Assembly: GCA_001513105.1 (NCBI GenBank)
Contig: LFSH01000090.1
Location: forward strand, 1 to 37,733
DNA: 37,733 bases
Reading direction: 5' to 3'
From: Clostridiales bacterium DTU070
GTDB taxonomy: Bacteria > Bacillota > Clostridia > DSM-8532
The notes beneath the pieces were generated by a model. That model worked only from the letters and a program-made list of their open reading frames with translations, did not search any database and was not told the origin of the DNA. Below, piece after piece: positions 1 to 9,427 of this stretch (positions within the stretch are counted from its first letter, which is position 1; every line of letters starts with the position of its first letter). A program made the translations under genes and the position numbers.

Positions 1-84
1 TTATATCAGAGGTCTTTCCTTTTTTCTTATCTTTTTGTCACATATGTATTATCTTATATCACGGCTTCCAAAGTTTGCTATAAA

Positions 85-129
85 AAAACAGCAATTATGC
101 GCTCATTTATCACACATAACTGCTGTTTT
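85..129. terminator. Bidirectional rho-independent terminator
   Basis: A 13-15 bp stem (left arm 85-99, right arm 115-129, one G-T pair) closes a 15-nt loop. On the minus strand it runs into a T tract (complement of the A run at 82-88), so it suits the minus-strand gene ending at 200. It also has a short T tract on the plus strand. Confidence 0.75.
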
Positions 130-158
130 ATTATTGTCCGCCTTTTAATAATATCGGT

Positions 159-181
159 ATCCGGCATTGAGCATGCCGGAT
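159..181. terminator. Short GC-rich hairpin after the YpmS-like gene
   Basis: A perfect 9-bp stem (ATCCGGCAT / ATGCCGGAT) with a 5-nt loop lies 18 bases past the stop codon of the minus-strand gene. The T tract on the minus strand is weak, so it may protect the mRNA end or act together with the stronger hairpin at 85-129. Confidence 0.5.
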
Positions 182-199
182 TCTTTTCTATATATTATG

Positions 200-1879
200 T
201 CAGTTTACAGACGCGCTCAGTTTCTGAGACTGCTTCTGAATAAACTTTTCTGCCTGGTCAAAACGGATCTTGTTAATTGCATCTCCAGCTTTTTCGAACT
301 GTTGAGCCCTTAACAGATCAAGCACGCGTACCATATCACTGTTGATATTCTTGATAATGTCTGCGCCTTCCCTGACAGCTGCAACATCTGCACTCTTGAT
401 TGCTGCAATAAGTTCTGCCTTAACTGTATCAAGGCTATCAACATAAGCCATGAAGATTTCATATGACTCAGGATCTATCATATCCAGCTGCTCCTTGATA
501 TACCCGTCATCTTCATTCAGGTAGTAAATCATATCCTGGATATACCTCGTGTCTACACCTGCAATGATATCAAGCAGATACTGCTGACCGTTTTCAATTT
601 CATATGCGTATTGGACAGCCTGATTCACATACTCGGTAATTTCATCGTCAGGTATTGAATCCAGCAATTCAGTGAAGGATCTGGTTATATCCGCATACAT
701 GTTGTAGTAACCCTGGATTGAATTGAGGTAATAATCTACAGAATCACTTGACATAACCATTGTAAGGGCCTGATACAGATCCCTGTCTGCAATAAGCTGC
801 CTGATTGCCCTTTCAATATCACCGCTCTGAAGAGCCACGCTAAGATTATTCAATGAACCTTCGGCCTTCTTGTAAATTGTGTAGTATGTATTTGCAGTGT
901 CTACGTATTCCGACAATGTTGCTGCAGGAATAAACCATGCAAGCATATCATGCAGTTCGTCATTATCTATAATGCTTGTAATAATTTCATCAATTGAGCC
1001 TTCCAGCTTAACGGTCTGAATAGGTTCTGCCCATTCAATAATTGCCTGCTGGTATTTCTCTATGCCCTTGGCATATTTATTGAGATCAGGAGCCAGAGCA
1101 AAGTTTATTGCACTGTTGACAAGTTCTTCATTGCTCAGAACCTGGTCAACATATTTTTCCACATTTGCATCTGACAAAAGTCCTTCTGCCAAAGCCCTGT
1201 CGATAAAGGTTGCCACTGATTCGGATGCTGTGCGCTTAAAGCTGTTTATTTCAACCTCAAGCTCGTTAACATAGCTCTTTGCCAGTTCCTTTATTGCATC
1301 GACATCAAGCTCGATAAATGCATTCATGTTACCAGTACCGAACTTGATTTCTTTAACTTTGAAAATCTGCGGCACGCCAAGATCAGAATAGTTGATTACA
1401 TATTTCAACTGATCAAGAGGTACGCGCTTGGCAACAAAATTAGGAGCCTTTTTCTTTCCTAAATTCAGTTCGCCTGCTGATATTGATATGCCTGTATCAC
1501 TTGGTTCAATATAAAGTTTTGCACTGATGGGAAGATTTATTGATCCGTATTTTGCATTTACATAGACACGCTGATCTGCTGTTTTAAATGCCACTTCCTG
1601 AATTGTCAGTTTGTCCGGTAAACCTAAGTCCACTTGCTGCAACTGGTCTTTAATAATAGAGTTGATTAAATCCTGGTTAATTTCGATTTCCACTGTTTTT
1701 GAGTCTGCATCATAGTATAGGTATCTTTTTGCAACCTCGGTCAGATCATCATACGGTACATAGTTAAAACCCAAATCGTCATAAACGGAATTGTTAAGTC
1801 TTATGATGGTTGACAGTGGCACAGCTATAAGAATTATAACTACCGCCACAATAACATAAAACCACCATTTTTTCAACAT
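200..1879 (-). CDS. Membrane-anchored YpmS-like (DUF2140-type) protein with long helical tail
   Basis: This encodes a protein of about 559 residues of unknown function. The N-terminus has a short basic stretch and one hydrophobic segment (about residues 5-25), giving a membrane anchor with the rest outside the cell. Residues about 50-190 resemble the YpmS/DUF2140 family, with short beta strands and an internal stretch predicting protein and ligand sites of the form VYVNAKYG and LPISAKLYIEP. The remaining 350 residues are acidic and helical, with many short amphipathic helices, and are not part of typical YpmS, which is only about 190 residues long. I chose the ATG at 1879 because AGGGGGTG lies 5-8 bases upstream; a GTG three codons earlier sits inside that ribosome binding site. 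The gene stands alone, followed by two terminator hairpins. The DUF2140 assignment is by pattern recall only. Confidence 0.7.
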   Translation of the reverse strand: MLKKWWFYVIVAVVIILIAVPLSTIIRLNNSVYDDLGFNYVPYDDLTEVAKRYLYYDADSKTVEIEINQDLINSIIKDQLQQVDLGLPDKLTIQEVAFKTADQRVYVNAKYGSINLPISAKLYIEPSDTGISISAGELNLGKKKAPNFVAKRVPLDQLKYVINYSDLGVPQIFKVKEIKFGTGNMNAFIELDVDAIKELAKSYVNELEVEINSFKRTASESVATFIDRALAEGLLSDANVEKYVDQVLSNEELVNSAINFALAPDLNKYAKGIEKYQQAIIEWAEPIQTVKLEGSIDEIITSIIDNDELHDMLAWFIPAATLSEYVDTANTYYTIYKKAEGSLNNLSVALQSGDIERAIRQLIADRDLYQALTMVMSSDSVDYYLNSIQGYYNMYADITRSFTELLDSIPDDEITEYVNQAVQYAYEIENGQQYLLDIIAGVDTRYIQDMIYYLNEDDGYIKEQLDMIDPESYEIFMAYVDSLDTVKAELIAAIKSADVAAVREGADIIKNINSDMVRVLDLLRAQQFEKAGDAINKIRFDQAEKFIQKQSQKLSASVN

Positions 1880-2619
1880 AACTGGCACCCCCTAAAAATT
1901 TTAAGCTTGTCCTTTAAGCCTTTGTATGGATATTTATTCTATAAATATATAAACATATAAATTTATATGTCTATATATTTATATGCCTGTTATTTACAAA
2001 AAATAATCCGTCCGGGTTTAATTTCCCCGTTATGTTTGGTAAACATCGCTAAAAACATTACATAAATTTGCTAACCGCTAGGTATAATATTACTATAAAA
2101 TAGTACCCCTGTCAATTACAGCTTAGCTGCTAAAATGAAAAAATAACTACTTTTCGCCCTTTTGGACAATAAATATTATAAAATTCAGTGCAACTTATCC
2201 ATTAAGTTCTTTAATGGCAATATTTTTATAACTTAAAACAATTTTACCATAGAACACATGGTGAAAAAAGTCAACATTATTTTGGGAAATGATTATTTTG
2301 CACTCTTAAAGGCCATGCTTTCAGCTGATCTTAAAGGCAGTGCATGGTTACCGGGAGGGCTCTGCGTTATGATATTTTGAAATACGGTGAAACCCGGCGC
2401 CTTTCGTGCATTGCACAGTTTCTGCATGGTATAGCCGATTAATATACTGTCGGTACTTTATGAACAATGTATCAAAGTCAGGGATAAAGCCGCTTTTGTG
2501 TCATTCCTTGCAACGATTTGAAAGATTAATGCACCTGTGATAGAATATTTCTTGTTTTTACTACATATTGCCGAAAGGATGGGAAAAGGCTGATTTTTGT
2601 TTCAGCCTCAGATTCAGAG
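1880..2619. other. 740-bp AT-rich intergenic region between divergent genes
   Basis: No gene or known RNA could be supported here. The part next to the minus-strand gene is almost pure A+T and contains an 18-bp perfect palindrome, ACATATAAATTTATATGT (1953-1970). A small hairpin CCATTAA/TTAATGG lies near 2200. The segment 2320-2420 is more GC rich and can fold, but matches no riboswitch I know. The start of the downstream plus-strand gene has no clear Shine-Dalgarno sequence. Confidence 0.4.
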
Positions 2620-4452
2620 ATGAGTAAAAAATTAACGAGAAAAAAAAGACTGAGAATAAGAAGGACACTGTGTTTATTGCTGTTTTTAACGGTTGCGGCA
2701 GGTGTTCTGCTGGTTTTGTTTTCAAAAAGGCAGTCGAATGCAAATGCCGACCCGGATGATATTGCTGCGGCGCCTACAACCACTCAAACAAGCCCCGCAG
2801 GAAATAATACCGCAACACCGACCCCTTCCCCAACCCCGGTACCGGTAATTGAAACGGTAACACCTGAATACCCGCCGTTCAACATTGACCCCAGGAATGT
2901 CAATCCCGACATTCTGCCGGTATTCAACGGGGATAATGCTTTCACAGAATATGCAAAAGAAAAGAAATTCGGTGATATCGTTCTGAAATACTGGCATTTT
3001 CTGAATAATGATATTGTAACTTCCGATGTGGAAAACCCAAACATATACTTTGGAGCACCCGAAAGCTACACCGATGTTGAAGGCATCACCACGTTCAGGG
3101 GAAATCATTACCGGAACAGCGCCGCTTACGGTACCAGAAAGGTAACCGAGAAAAAACTTGAGCTTGTCTGGACGAAGGATATCGGCTCCGTCAGTACCGG
3201 CAGTTCATACTGGCCCGGTGTGGGATGGACGGGTCAGCCGCTTATCATCCGCTGGGATGAGGATATAAGAAAACTTATGAATATTAAACCCGAGCTTAAG
3301 GAGACCGATCTTGTAGAGGTTATATATCCGACGCTGGACGGAAATATTTATTTTCTGAACCTTGACGACGGCAAACCTACAAGGGATCCGATTAATATAG
3401 GCTTTTCCACCAAAGGTACCGGCATGATTGACCCGAGGGGATACCCCATACTGTATACCGGACAGGGACTTAACCAGAACGGCGATAATTTTGCGCACCA
3501 CAAGTTCAGAATATTCAGCCTCATTGATCAGACAGAGCTGTTTTCGATAACCGGAACAACCCCCGAATCATTCCGGCTGTGGGGTGCCTTTGATCCCTCG
3601 CCGCTGTTGCACAGGGAAACCGACACGCTGATACAGCCGGGCGAAAACGGGATTTTATACAGGATTAAAATGAATACTGATTTCAACAGGGAAACCGGTG
3701 AGCTTTCTATAGATCCAGAAGTAACCAAGTACAGGTATGAAGGTGTGTTTGACCCGAACATAGGGTTTGAGAACTCCCCGGTATTCTATAAAAACTATCT
3801 GTATCTTGCCGATAACGGAGGCCTTTTGCAGTGCATTGACATAAACACCCTTGAGCCGGTGTGGATTGCAAATCTTGAAGACGATACCGATGCAACCATA
3901 GTGCTCGAGGAAACCGATGAAGGGGTTTTCCTTTACACTGGAAATGAAGTGGATCTGCGCTGTATCGGAAAGCCGCAGCCGGCGTATGCCGAGTGCCAGC
4001 TCCGTAAATTCAATGCCCTGACTGGTGAACTTATATGGGAAAGATCATACAGGTGCATATACCAGAACGGTGTAAACGGCGGCTTGCTGTCAACACCGGT
4101 GCTCGGTAAAAACGATATATCCGATATCTTTATTTTCAACATATGCAAGACAACCGACTGGAAAAGCGGCAAGATGGTGGCTCTTAACAAAAAAACAGGC
4201 GAGGAAGTGTGGGTTAAGGATCTTGCAAATTACAGCTGGAGCTCACCTGTTGACTTTTTGTCCGATGACGGAAAAACTTATATGATCTTTTGTGACTACG
4301 CAGGTGAAATGCACCTGATGGATCCTGTAAACGGGGAAATTCTATACACTATATCCGTTGGCCTTAATGTTGAGGCATCGCCTGCAATTTACAACGACAT
4401 GGTTGTTGTCGGAACATATGCCAAGAAAATTTACGGAATCAGGATAAAATAA
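2620..4452 (+). CDS. Membrane-anchored PQQ-type beta-propeller protein
   Basis: This encodes 610 residues of unknown physiological role. The N-terminus is very basic (residues 1-15), followed by one membrane segment (about 16-35). A Thr/Pro-rich linker (about 45-85) probably spans the cell wall. The rest is a beta-propeller domain with repeated blades of the PQQ/quinoprotein type, seen as recurring strand pairs such as LEPVWIANL, GELIWERSYR and GEEVWVKDL, each followed by a small-residue turn and a hydrophobic strand. Related bacterial proteins are extracellular scaffolds or binding proteins; I see no quinoprotein dehydrogenase active site. The start at 2620 has only a weak upstream GAG, so translation may be inefficient or the start may differ, but the basic N-terminus plus membrane segment supports it. 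A terminator follows directly. Confidence 0.8.
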   Translation: MSKKLTRKKRLRIRRTLCLLLFLTVAAGVLLVLFSKRQSNANADPDDIAAAPTTTQTSPAGNNTATPTPSPTPVPVIETVTPEYPPFNIDPRNVNPDILPVFNGDNAFTEYAKEKKFGDIVLKYWHFLNNDIVTSDVENPNIYFGAPESYTDVEGITTFRGNHYRNSAAYGTRKVTEKKLELVWTKDIGSVSTGSSYWPGVGWTGQPLIIRWDEDIRKLMNIKPELKETDLVEVIYPTLDGNIYFLNLDDGKPTRDPINIGFSTKGTGMIDPRGYPILYTGQGLNQNGDNFAHHKFRIFSLIDQTELFSITGTTPESFRLWGAFDPSPLLHRETDTLIQPGENGILYRIKMNTDFNRETGELSIDPEVTKYRYEGVFDPNIGFENSPVFYKNYLYLADNGGLLQCIDINTLEPVWIANLEDDTDATIVLEETDEGVFLYTGNEVDLRCIGKPQPAYAECQLRKFNALTGELIWERSYRCIYQNGVNGGLLSTPVLGKNDISDIFIFNICKTTDWKSGKMVALNKKTGEEVWVKDLANYSWSSPVDFLSDDGKTYMIFCDYAGEMHLMDPVNGEILYTISVGLNVEASPAIYNDMVVVGTYAKKIYGIRIK

Positions 4453-4467
4453 GAACCATTATACAGA

Positions 4468-4500
4468 AAACCGGGTTGGTGATCGTACCCGGTTTTTTTT
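4468..4500 (+). terminator. Rho-independent terminator
   Basis: A 9-bp stem (AAACCGGGT / ACCCGGTTT) with a 10-nt loop is followed by a run of eight T. It lies 16 bases after the beta-propeller gene. Confidence 0.9.
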
Positions 4501-4515
4501 CGGGAAAAATTATTG

Positions 4516-4544
4516 TTAACAAATTGACATATTTTCGCTATAAT
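4516..4544 (+). promoter_or_regulatory. Promoter of ychF
   Basis: TTAACA (4516-4521), a 17-bp spacer and a perfect TATAAT (4539-4544) lie about 50 bases ahead of the ychF start. The nearby TTGACA (4524-4529) is only 9 bp from the -10 element and cannot pair with it. Confidence 0.65.
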
Positions 4545-4592
4545 ACTTTTTTAGAGTCTGAATATCGCTTAACTGTTGAAAGGAAGAATAAA

Positions 4593-5687
4593 ATGAAACT
4601 TGGAATTGTCGGACTTCCGAATGTAGGAAAAAGTACTTTGTTCAATGCAATTACGAAGGCCGGTGCTGAAAGCGCCAATTACCCCTTTTGTACGATAGAT
4701 CCCAACGTAGGAATTGTAACCGTGCCTGATGAACGCCTTGACAGGCTGGCTGAAATGTACAGGCCGAAAAAAGTGACCCCTACCACAATTGAATTTGTAG
4801 ACATAGCCGGGCTGGTTAAGGGAGCAAGCAAGGGCGAAGGGCTTGGAAACAAGTTCCTTTCCCATATCCGCGAGGTTGATGCTATTGTTCATGTTGTAAG
4901 ATGCTTTGAAGATCCGAACATAGTGCACGTGGACGGTTCGGTCGGGCCCCGCCGCGATATTGAAACCATTAACCTCGAACTGATTTTTGCTGATATGGAA
5001 CTCCTCGAAAAGCGGATTGACAAGGTAAAGAAGCAGTCCAAATCGGGTGAGAAAAAGTACCAGGAAGAGCTTAAGTTTCTTGACAGCATCTATAAACACC
5101 TTGAGTCAGGTCAGCCCGTTCGTACAATGGAAATTGACCCTGAATGGGAAAAATACAGCGAACAGTTATTTTTACTGACGTCAAAATCCCTTCTTTACTG
5201 CGCGAACATTTCCGAGGACGACCTTAAGAATCCCGATGAAAACCCGTATGTGAAGGAGCTTAAGGCCTGTGCCGAAAGGGAGAACGCCGAGGTCCTTGTC
5301 ATCTGCGCGCGTATCGAGGAGGAAATAGCCCAGCTTGAAGACGATGAGAAAAAGGCATTTCTCTCCGAGCTCGGCATAGGAGAATCGGGCCTTGACCGTT
5401 TGATAAAGGCAAGCTACCGGCTTTTGGGGCTGATAAGTTTTCTGACCGCAGGTGAAACCGAAGTTAGAGCCTGGACAATAAAGAAAGGAACAAAAGCACC
5501 GCAGGCTGCAGGCAAAATACACAGTGATTTCGAACGCGGCTTCATCCGTGCAGAAATTGTGGCTTATGAAGATCTGATCAGGGCCGGTTCCTACAGTGCG
5601 GCAAGAGAACAGGGCCTTGTCCGCTCCGAAGGAAAGGATTACGTGATGCAGGACGGCGATGTAACCCTGTTCAGGTTTAATGTTTAG
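4593..5687 (+). CDS. ychF: Redox-regulated ATPase YchF (Obg-family)
   Basis: YchF is a universally conserved P-loop NTPase of the Obg group. It prefers ATP to GTP, binds ribosomes and acts in translation and oxidative-stress control. The protein has 364 residues, the normal length. Visible motifs are the P-loop GLPNVGKST near residue 8, the G3 motif [16 protein letters not shown] near residue 65, and the C-terminal TGS domain with the family's [10 protein letters not shown] signature. The ATG at 4593 is preceded by AAAGGAAG; the reading frame is open for another 39 codons upstream, but those lack family similarity and cover the promoter. The gene is monocistronic, with its own promoter and a strong bidirectional terminator. 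Confidence 0.97.
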   Translation: MKLGIVGLPNVGKSTLFNAITKAGAESANYPFCTIDPNVGIVTVPDERLDRLAEMYRPKKVTPTTIEFVDIAGLVKGASKGEGLGNKFLSHIREVDAIVHVVRCFEDPNIVHVDGSVGPRRDIETINLELIFADMELLEKRIDKVKKQSKSGEKKYQEELKFLDSIYKHLESGQPVRTMEIDPEWEKYSEQLFLLTSKSLLYCANISEDDLKNPDENPYVKELKACAERENAEVLVICARIEEEIAQLEDDEKKAFLSELGIGESGLDRLIKASYRLLGLISFLTAGETEVRAWTIKKGTKAPQAAGKIHSDFERGFIRAEIVAYEDLIRAGSYSAAREQGLVRSEGKDYVMQDGDVTLFRFNV

Positions 5688-5694
5688 AATATGT

Positions 5695-5729
5695 AAAAAA
5701 CCGGATCACCAGAGATGATCCGGTTTTTT
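5695..5729. terminator. Bidirectional terminator between ychF and the Crp/Fnr gene
   Basis: A perfect 14-bp stem (left 5695-5708, right 5716-5729) with a 7-nt loop carries A6 on one side and T6 on the other. It serves both convergent genes. Confidence 0.92.
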
Positions 5730-5742
5730 GCCGTCATCCGCA

Positions 5743-6444
5743 TTATTGAACGTATTCGGCTATTTTATCGGGCTTCAGTATTTTTACCGTTGAAAGGTGA
5801 AAATCAATCAGTCCCTCATCGCGCATTCTGCCCATTTCCCTCGACATTGAAGGTCTTGATACATTCAAAAAATCCGCAAGTTCATTGCGTTTCATCGGCA
5901 GGTGGATTATATTGCCGCCCTGTTTCCTATACAGCTCCCAGAAAAAGGTGCAGAGCTTTTCCCTCATTCCCCGGATGGACATATACTCTACTTTCCTGTT
6001 CAGTTTCATAGCCCTGTCCGAAAGTATCCTTAGCATGTTTACTGTAAGCTGGCGGTGGAACGAACATGCATTTGCACATCTTCCGACAATCTTGTCAGGA
6101 GATATAAACAAAACGGTCGAGTTCGTCAGTGCAGATATGCTTGCAGGCCAGACCCTCTCCTCCGAGAAAACTGCCATCTCCCCAAACAGCTCACCGGGTT
6201 TCAGTATATTCATTATTATCCGGCTGCCGTCCACATTTTCCTTCAGTACCGATACACTTCCTTGAAGAAGCAGGCCAAGCCCCTTCATCGGTTCACCGGC
6301 CTGGGCTATAAACTCACCCCTGCTGAAAGATTCCTCCTTCGGGTTAAGGCAGGTTATCATTTGAATAATATCCTTTCTGTCAATATCGGAAAACAGCAGT
6401 GAATCTGCCAGCACTTCAGTCCAGTTGTTTTTAATAAAAATCAC
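5743..6444 (-). CDS. Crp/Fnr-family regulator, probable HcpR-type control of hcp
   Basis: This encodes about 233 residues. Residues 15-135 form a cyclic-nucleotide-binding-type beta-roll, with the typical G-E-L-F-G-E-M-A-V core near 85-95. Residues about 150-230 form a winged helix whose recognition helix reads NVSRPSMSREMGRM. Two cysteines separated by few residues (CANAC) are not obviously an FNR [4Fe-4S] set. Divergent pairing with hcp matches HcpR-like regulators known in anaerobes, which activate hybrid-cluster-protein genes under nitrite/NO stress; that role is inferred. The start is uncertain: the annotated GTG is itself inside the only Shine-Dalgarno-like sequence (GAGGTGA), so initiation may be at a nearby non-standard codon. 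Confidence 0.85.
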   Translation of the reverse strand: MIFIKNNWTEVLADSLLFSDIDRKDIIQMITCLNPKEESFSRGEFIAQAGEPMKGLGLLLQGSVSVLKENVDGSRIIMNILKPGELFGEMAVFSEERVWPASISALTNSTVLFISPDKIVGRCANACSFHRQLTVNMLRILSDRAMKLNRKVEYMSIRGMREKLCTFFWELYRKQGGNIIHLPMKRNELADFLNVSRPSMSREMGRMRDEGLIDFHLSTVKILKPDKIAEYVQ

Positions 6445-6452
6445 CTCATTTT

Positions 6453-6494
6453 GTAGCCGCAGCTACCGATTTGCCATTTTAAATATATTACAAT
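6453..6494 (+). promoter_or_regulatory. hcp promoter with Crp/Fnr-type operator at -41.5
   Basis: A perfect inverted repeat GTAGC-CGCA-GCTAC lies at 6453-6466. A -10 element TACAAT lies at 6489-6494, giving a predicted start near 6501 and placing the palindrome centre exactly at -41.5, the class II activator position for Crp/Fnr proteins. There is no good -35 element, as expected for an activated promoter. The site is also only 9 bases from the regulator's own start, so autoregulation is likely. Confidence 0.6.
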
Positions 6495-6593
6495 TAACAT
6501 CGTAATTCAAGAAGAAATTCTTTTTATTCGGCAAACTCATGTGTCGAACCAGAGGTCGGATTGACCTTAAATTCGAAAAGGAGGATTATACTT

Positions 6594-8156
6594 ATGTCAA
6601 TGTTTTGTTTTCAGTGTGAGCAAACAGCAGGAGGAAAAGGATGCATAAAAACAGGTGTATGCGGCAAGAAACCCGAAGTTTCCAATGCCCAGGACGAATT
6701 AACCTGTGCACTGATCGGCCTTGCACGTGCATCGGGAGGAAAATGCCCGAACGCTAATGCTGCTGTTCTCATGATCAAATCACTTTTTGCAACGGTAACA
6801 AATGTGAATTTTGACGAAGCAAAAATCAACGAGCTTAAGGAACTGGTGGAAAAAGAAAAGAATTTGCTTGGCGGTGCCGAGGATTTCAACATGGCGGAAC
6901 TTTGGAACGGTGACATTGACATTGTATCTCTCCGCTCAACATTACTCCTTGGAATCCGTGGTATGGCCGCTTATGCCTACCATGCCCATGTATTGGGGAA
7001 GAATGATTTTGAAGTAACAGACTGGTTCTTTAAAGGAATGAAAGCCATCGGGGAAGAACATACTGTTGAAGAATGGCTGAACCTGCTTATGGAATTCGGC
7101 GGAATGAATTTAAAATGCATGGCATTGCTTGATGAAGCCAATACATCGGCTTATGGCCATCCGGTTCCTGTAAAAGTTACAACCAATGTTGAAAAAGGCC
7201 CTTTCATCGTTGTATCCGGCCACGATCTGCTCGATCTGAAGCAGCTCCTGGAACAGACATAGGGTAAGGGAATTAATATATATACTCACGGCGAGATGCT
7301 TCCGGCCCATGGATATCCCGAACTGAAGAAGCATCCGCACTTGAAGGGCAATTTCGGAACTGCATGGCAAAACCAGCAGAAAGAATTTGACGGGATTCCC
7401 GGGGCATTTTTGTTTACAACCAACTGCCTTATGCCTCCGAAGGCTTCATATGCCGACAGGGTATTTACAACCGCGGTTGTGGGCTATCCCGGCCTTAAGC
7501 ACATCCCTGACGGCGAAAACGGCGTTAAGGATTTTACTCCTGTAATTGAAAAGGCCCTTGAACTTGGCGGATATCCCGAGGACATGACTTTTACGGGCAT
7601 TAACGGCGGTTCCGAACTTACAACAGGTTTTGCAAGGAACACGGTATTAAGCGCAGCCGATAAGGTGGTCGAAGCGGTTAAGTCAGGAGCCATCAGGCAC
7701 TTCTTCCTTGTAGGAGGATGTGACGGAGCAAAACCGGGCAGAAACTACTACACCGATTTTGTCAGGAATTCACCGGAGGACACAATCATCCTTACTTTAG
7801 CCTGCGGCAAATACCGTTTCAACGATCTTGACCTGGGTACCATCGGCGGGCTTCCAAGGATCATGGACATGGGACAGTGCAATGACGCTTATTCGGCAAT
7901 ACAGGTTGCTTTGGCACTGGCAAAGGCCTTCGACTGCGATGTCAATGAACTGCCTTTGACACTGGTTCTGTCCTGGTATGAACAGAAAGCGGTATGCATA
8001 CTGCTTACATTACTGTCGCTCGGTATTAAAAATATATACCTTGGTCCGTCATTGCCGGCCTTCCTGTCTTCAAACGTTCTTAAGGTTCTTGTTGACAAGT
8101 TTGGCATAAAGCCTATTACTACACCCGAACAGGATCTTAAGGCAATACTCGGATAA
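6594..8156 (+). pseudogene. hcp: Hybrid cluster protein (hydroxylamine reductase / NO reductase) interrupted by an in-frame TAG
   Basis: Hcp carries a cubane Fe-S cluster and a hybrid Fe-S-O cluster; it reduces hydroxylamine and NO in anaerobes. The start at 6594 has AAAGGAGG 9 bases upstream. The N-terminus has the C-X2-C-X8-C-X5-C motif for the first cluster. The frame is stopped by TAG at 7260-7262, right where the family reads LLEQT(E/K)GKG; it then continues in the same frame with no further defect to 8156. The second part holds the hybrid-cluster ligands in [30 protein letters not shown] and WYEQKAV. Without the stop the product would be about 520 residues, a normal length. A single base change (GAG or AAG to TAG), sequencing error or suppression are all possible. 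TAG serves as an ordinary stop in ychF. Confidence 0.88.
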
Positions 8157-8159
8157 TGG

Positions 8160-8205
8160 AAAAAGTCCTGATTTGGTTTTATACCTCCAAATCAGGACTT
8201 TTTTT
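8160..8205. terminator. Bidirectional terminator between hcp and the DUF438 gene
   Basis: A perfect 17-bp stem (8160-8176 with 8187-8203), carrying A5 on the left and T7 on the right, closes a 10-nt loop. It ends transcription of both convergent genes and overlaps the end of the minus-strand reading frame. Confidence 0.93.
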
Positions 8206-9427
8206 ATTCTACAAGGCGTTTTTCCCCGGTAATCTCCTGTATCGGCTTAATATCCTGCGTAACTTCGACGGTACCGAGATATTTCCCTTCTTTGTCTCTC
8301 ACGGCAAAATAACGGATATATACATATTTCTCACCCATTTTAATCCAGAACTCTTCCTTGTCTTTCTTCCCGGATTTGAAGTCATTAACTATTCCTTCCA
8401 CAACATGAACACTGGCAGGGGGATGACAATTCTGAACATTGCGTCCGATAACTGTCTTCGGCCTGGCAAAAATCCTGTCCTTTGCCTGTGAAAAATATTT
8501 TACCGTATCATTCCTGTCTACAAACGTAATGTCAACAGGCAATGTGTTAAGCATCTGTTCCAGCTCTTCAATCTCCAGCAACCCGGTTTCAAAGCGTATA
8601 AACCCGTCTGCTTCCTTTTCGCCTTTTTTCTTTTCCTCTTTTTCGAGATCAACTCTTTCGGGTTTCCATTCCTCCATATCGTCACCGATAAAGCAAAAAC
8701 CTATTTCCCCGCTCTCCTTCTGTATTGTCAGCCATTCATCCTCGGTCAGAACGTCGGAGACCATCGGGAAAAGTATGTTTTCTTCCTTAAAAATCATATC
8801 CTTTACCCTGTTTATTACATTTTCGGTTTTGCTCAGGATATTGACCATGTCCTTTTTGTTTTTCAGATTATCAATGACTTCCTTTATGGCATCCCTGATT
8901 TCATCGTCCACTCCCCACATTACCTTCGGCGGGGTAGTGATTCCGTACTTTTCCATGTACGGGAACAGCAGGTTTTCCTTACGGCTGTAGTGCTTATCAA
9001 TCTCATAAAGATTGGTTACCGCCTTTAAAAGTTTTTCGGTGCTTTCATCGTTAACGCTTTTCCTGAACTCTTCCATCGCAGGTCTGAGCCGGTCTTCAAT
9101 AAAAGCCTCTATACCGCGGTTTTCCTGTTTGAACACATCAACCGGATGCCCCTCTTCCTCGGTTGGTTTTTTGAAATCGTGGATTTCTTCGACAGAACCG
9201 CCGAAAACTGCGGCATGAACGTCGCAAAGCCTTTGTATTTCTTCAACCGGCATGCCTTCCGCAACAAGCGAGTTTTCAAGCTCAACTATTTCCTCCGTTG
9301 TGATGCCCTTCAGTAGTCTCTGGAAATCCTTCTGAACCGCCTCAACCGGCTCACCGTCATGAAGCCGCATAATCAGTTTTTTCAGCGTCTCGCGCCTGTA
9401 TTCGCGATTATTGATTACTTCACTCAT
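8204..9427 (-). CDS. DUF438 / hemerythrin / PAS sensor-like protein
   Basis: This encodes 407 residues. Residues 1-80 are a DUF438 helical domain. Residues about 94-235 form a hemerythrin-like four-helix bundle with candidate di-iron ligands in GHPVD (His94), KHYSRKENLLFP (His146, Glu151) and KEENILFP (Glu215/216). After a charged linker, residues about 285-395 form a PAS domain with the motif NCHPP (His335). Proteins of this build are found in anaerobes and are thought to bind O2 or NO; the closest biochemical analogy is the RIC/YtfE di-iron repair family. Convergence with hcp and a Crp/Fnr gene supports a nitrosative or oxidative stress role, which remains inference. The ATG at 9427 follows GAGGGTGATTAT. 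Confidence 0.88.
   Translation of the reverse strand: MSEVINNREYRRETLKKLIMRLHDGEPVEAVQKDFQRLLKGITTEEIVELENSLVAEGMPVEEIQRLCDVHAAVFGGSVEEIHDFKKPTEEEGHPVDVFKQENRGIEAFIEDRLRPAMEEFRKSVNDESTEKLLKAVTNLYEIDKHYSRKENLLFPYMEKYGITTPPKVMWGVDDEIRDAIKEVIDNLKNKKDMVNILSKTENVINRVKDMIFKEENILFPMVSDVLTEDEWLTIQKESGEIGFCFIGDDMEEWKPERVDLEKEEKKKGEKEADGFIRFETGLLEIEELEQMLNTLPVDITFVDRNDTVKYFSQAKDRIFARPKTVIGRNVQNCHPPASVHVVEGIVNDFKSGKKDKEEFWIKMGEKYVYIRYFAVRDKEGKYLGTVEVTQDIKPIQEITGEKRLVE

Noticed and set aside
2320-2430. GC-rich foldable stretch with GTGAAACCCGGCGCC, slightly like part of a SAM-I riboswitch core
   Set aside because: The other conserved SAM-I segments (AGAGnGGnGGAG and the GCTAATTCC end) are absent and no terminator follows.
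4524-4544. TTGACA followed by TATAAT ahead of ychF
   Set aside because: The spacing is only 9 bp; the TTAACA at 4516 gives the correct 17 bp.
4476-4592. N-terminal 39-codon extension of ychF
   Set aside because: It spans the promoter and terminator tail and has no family similarity.
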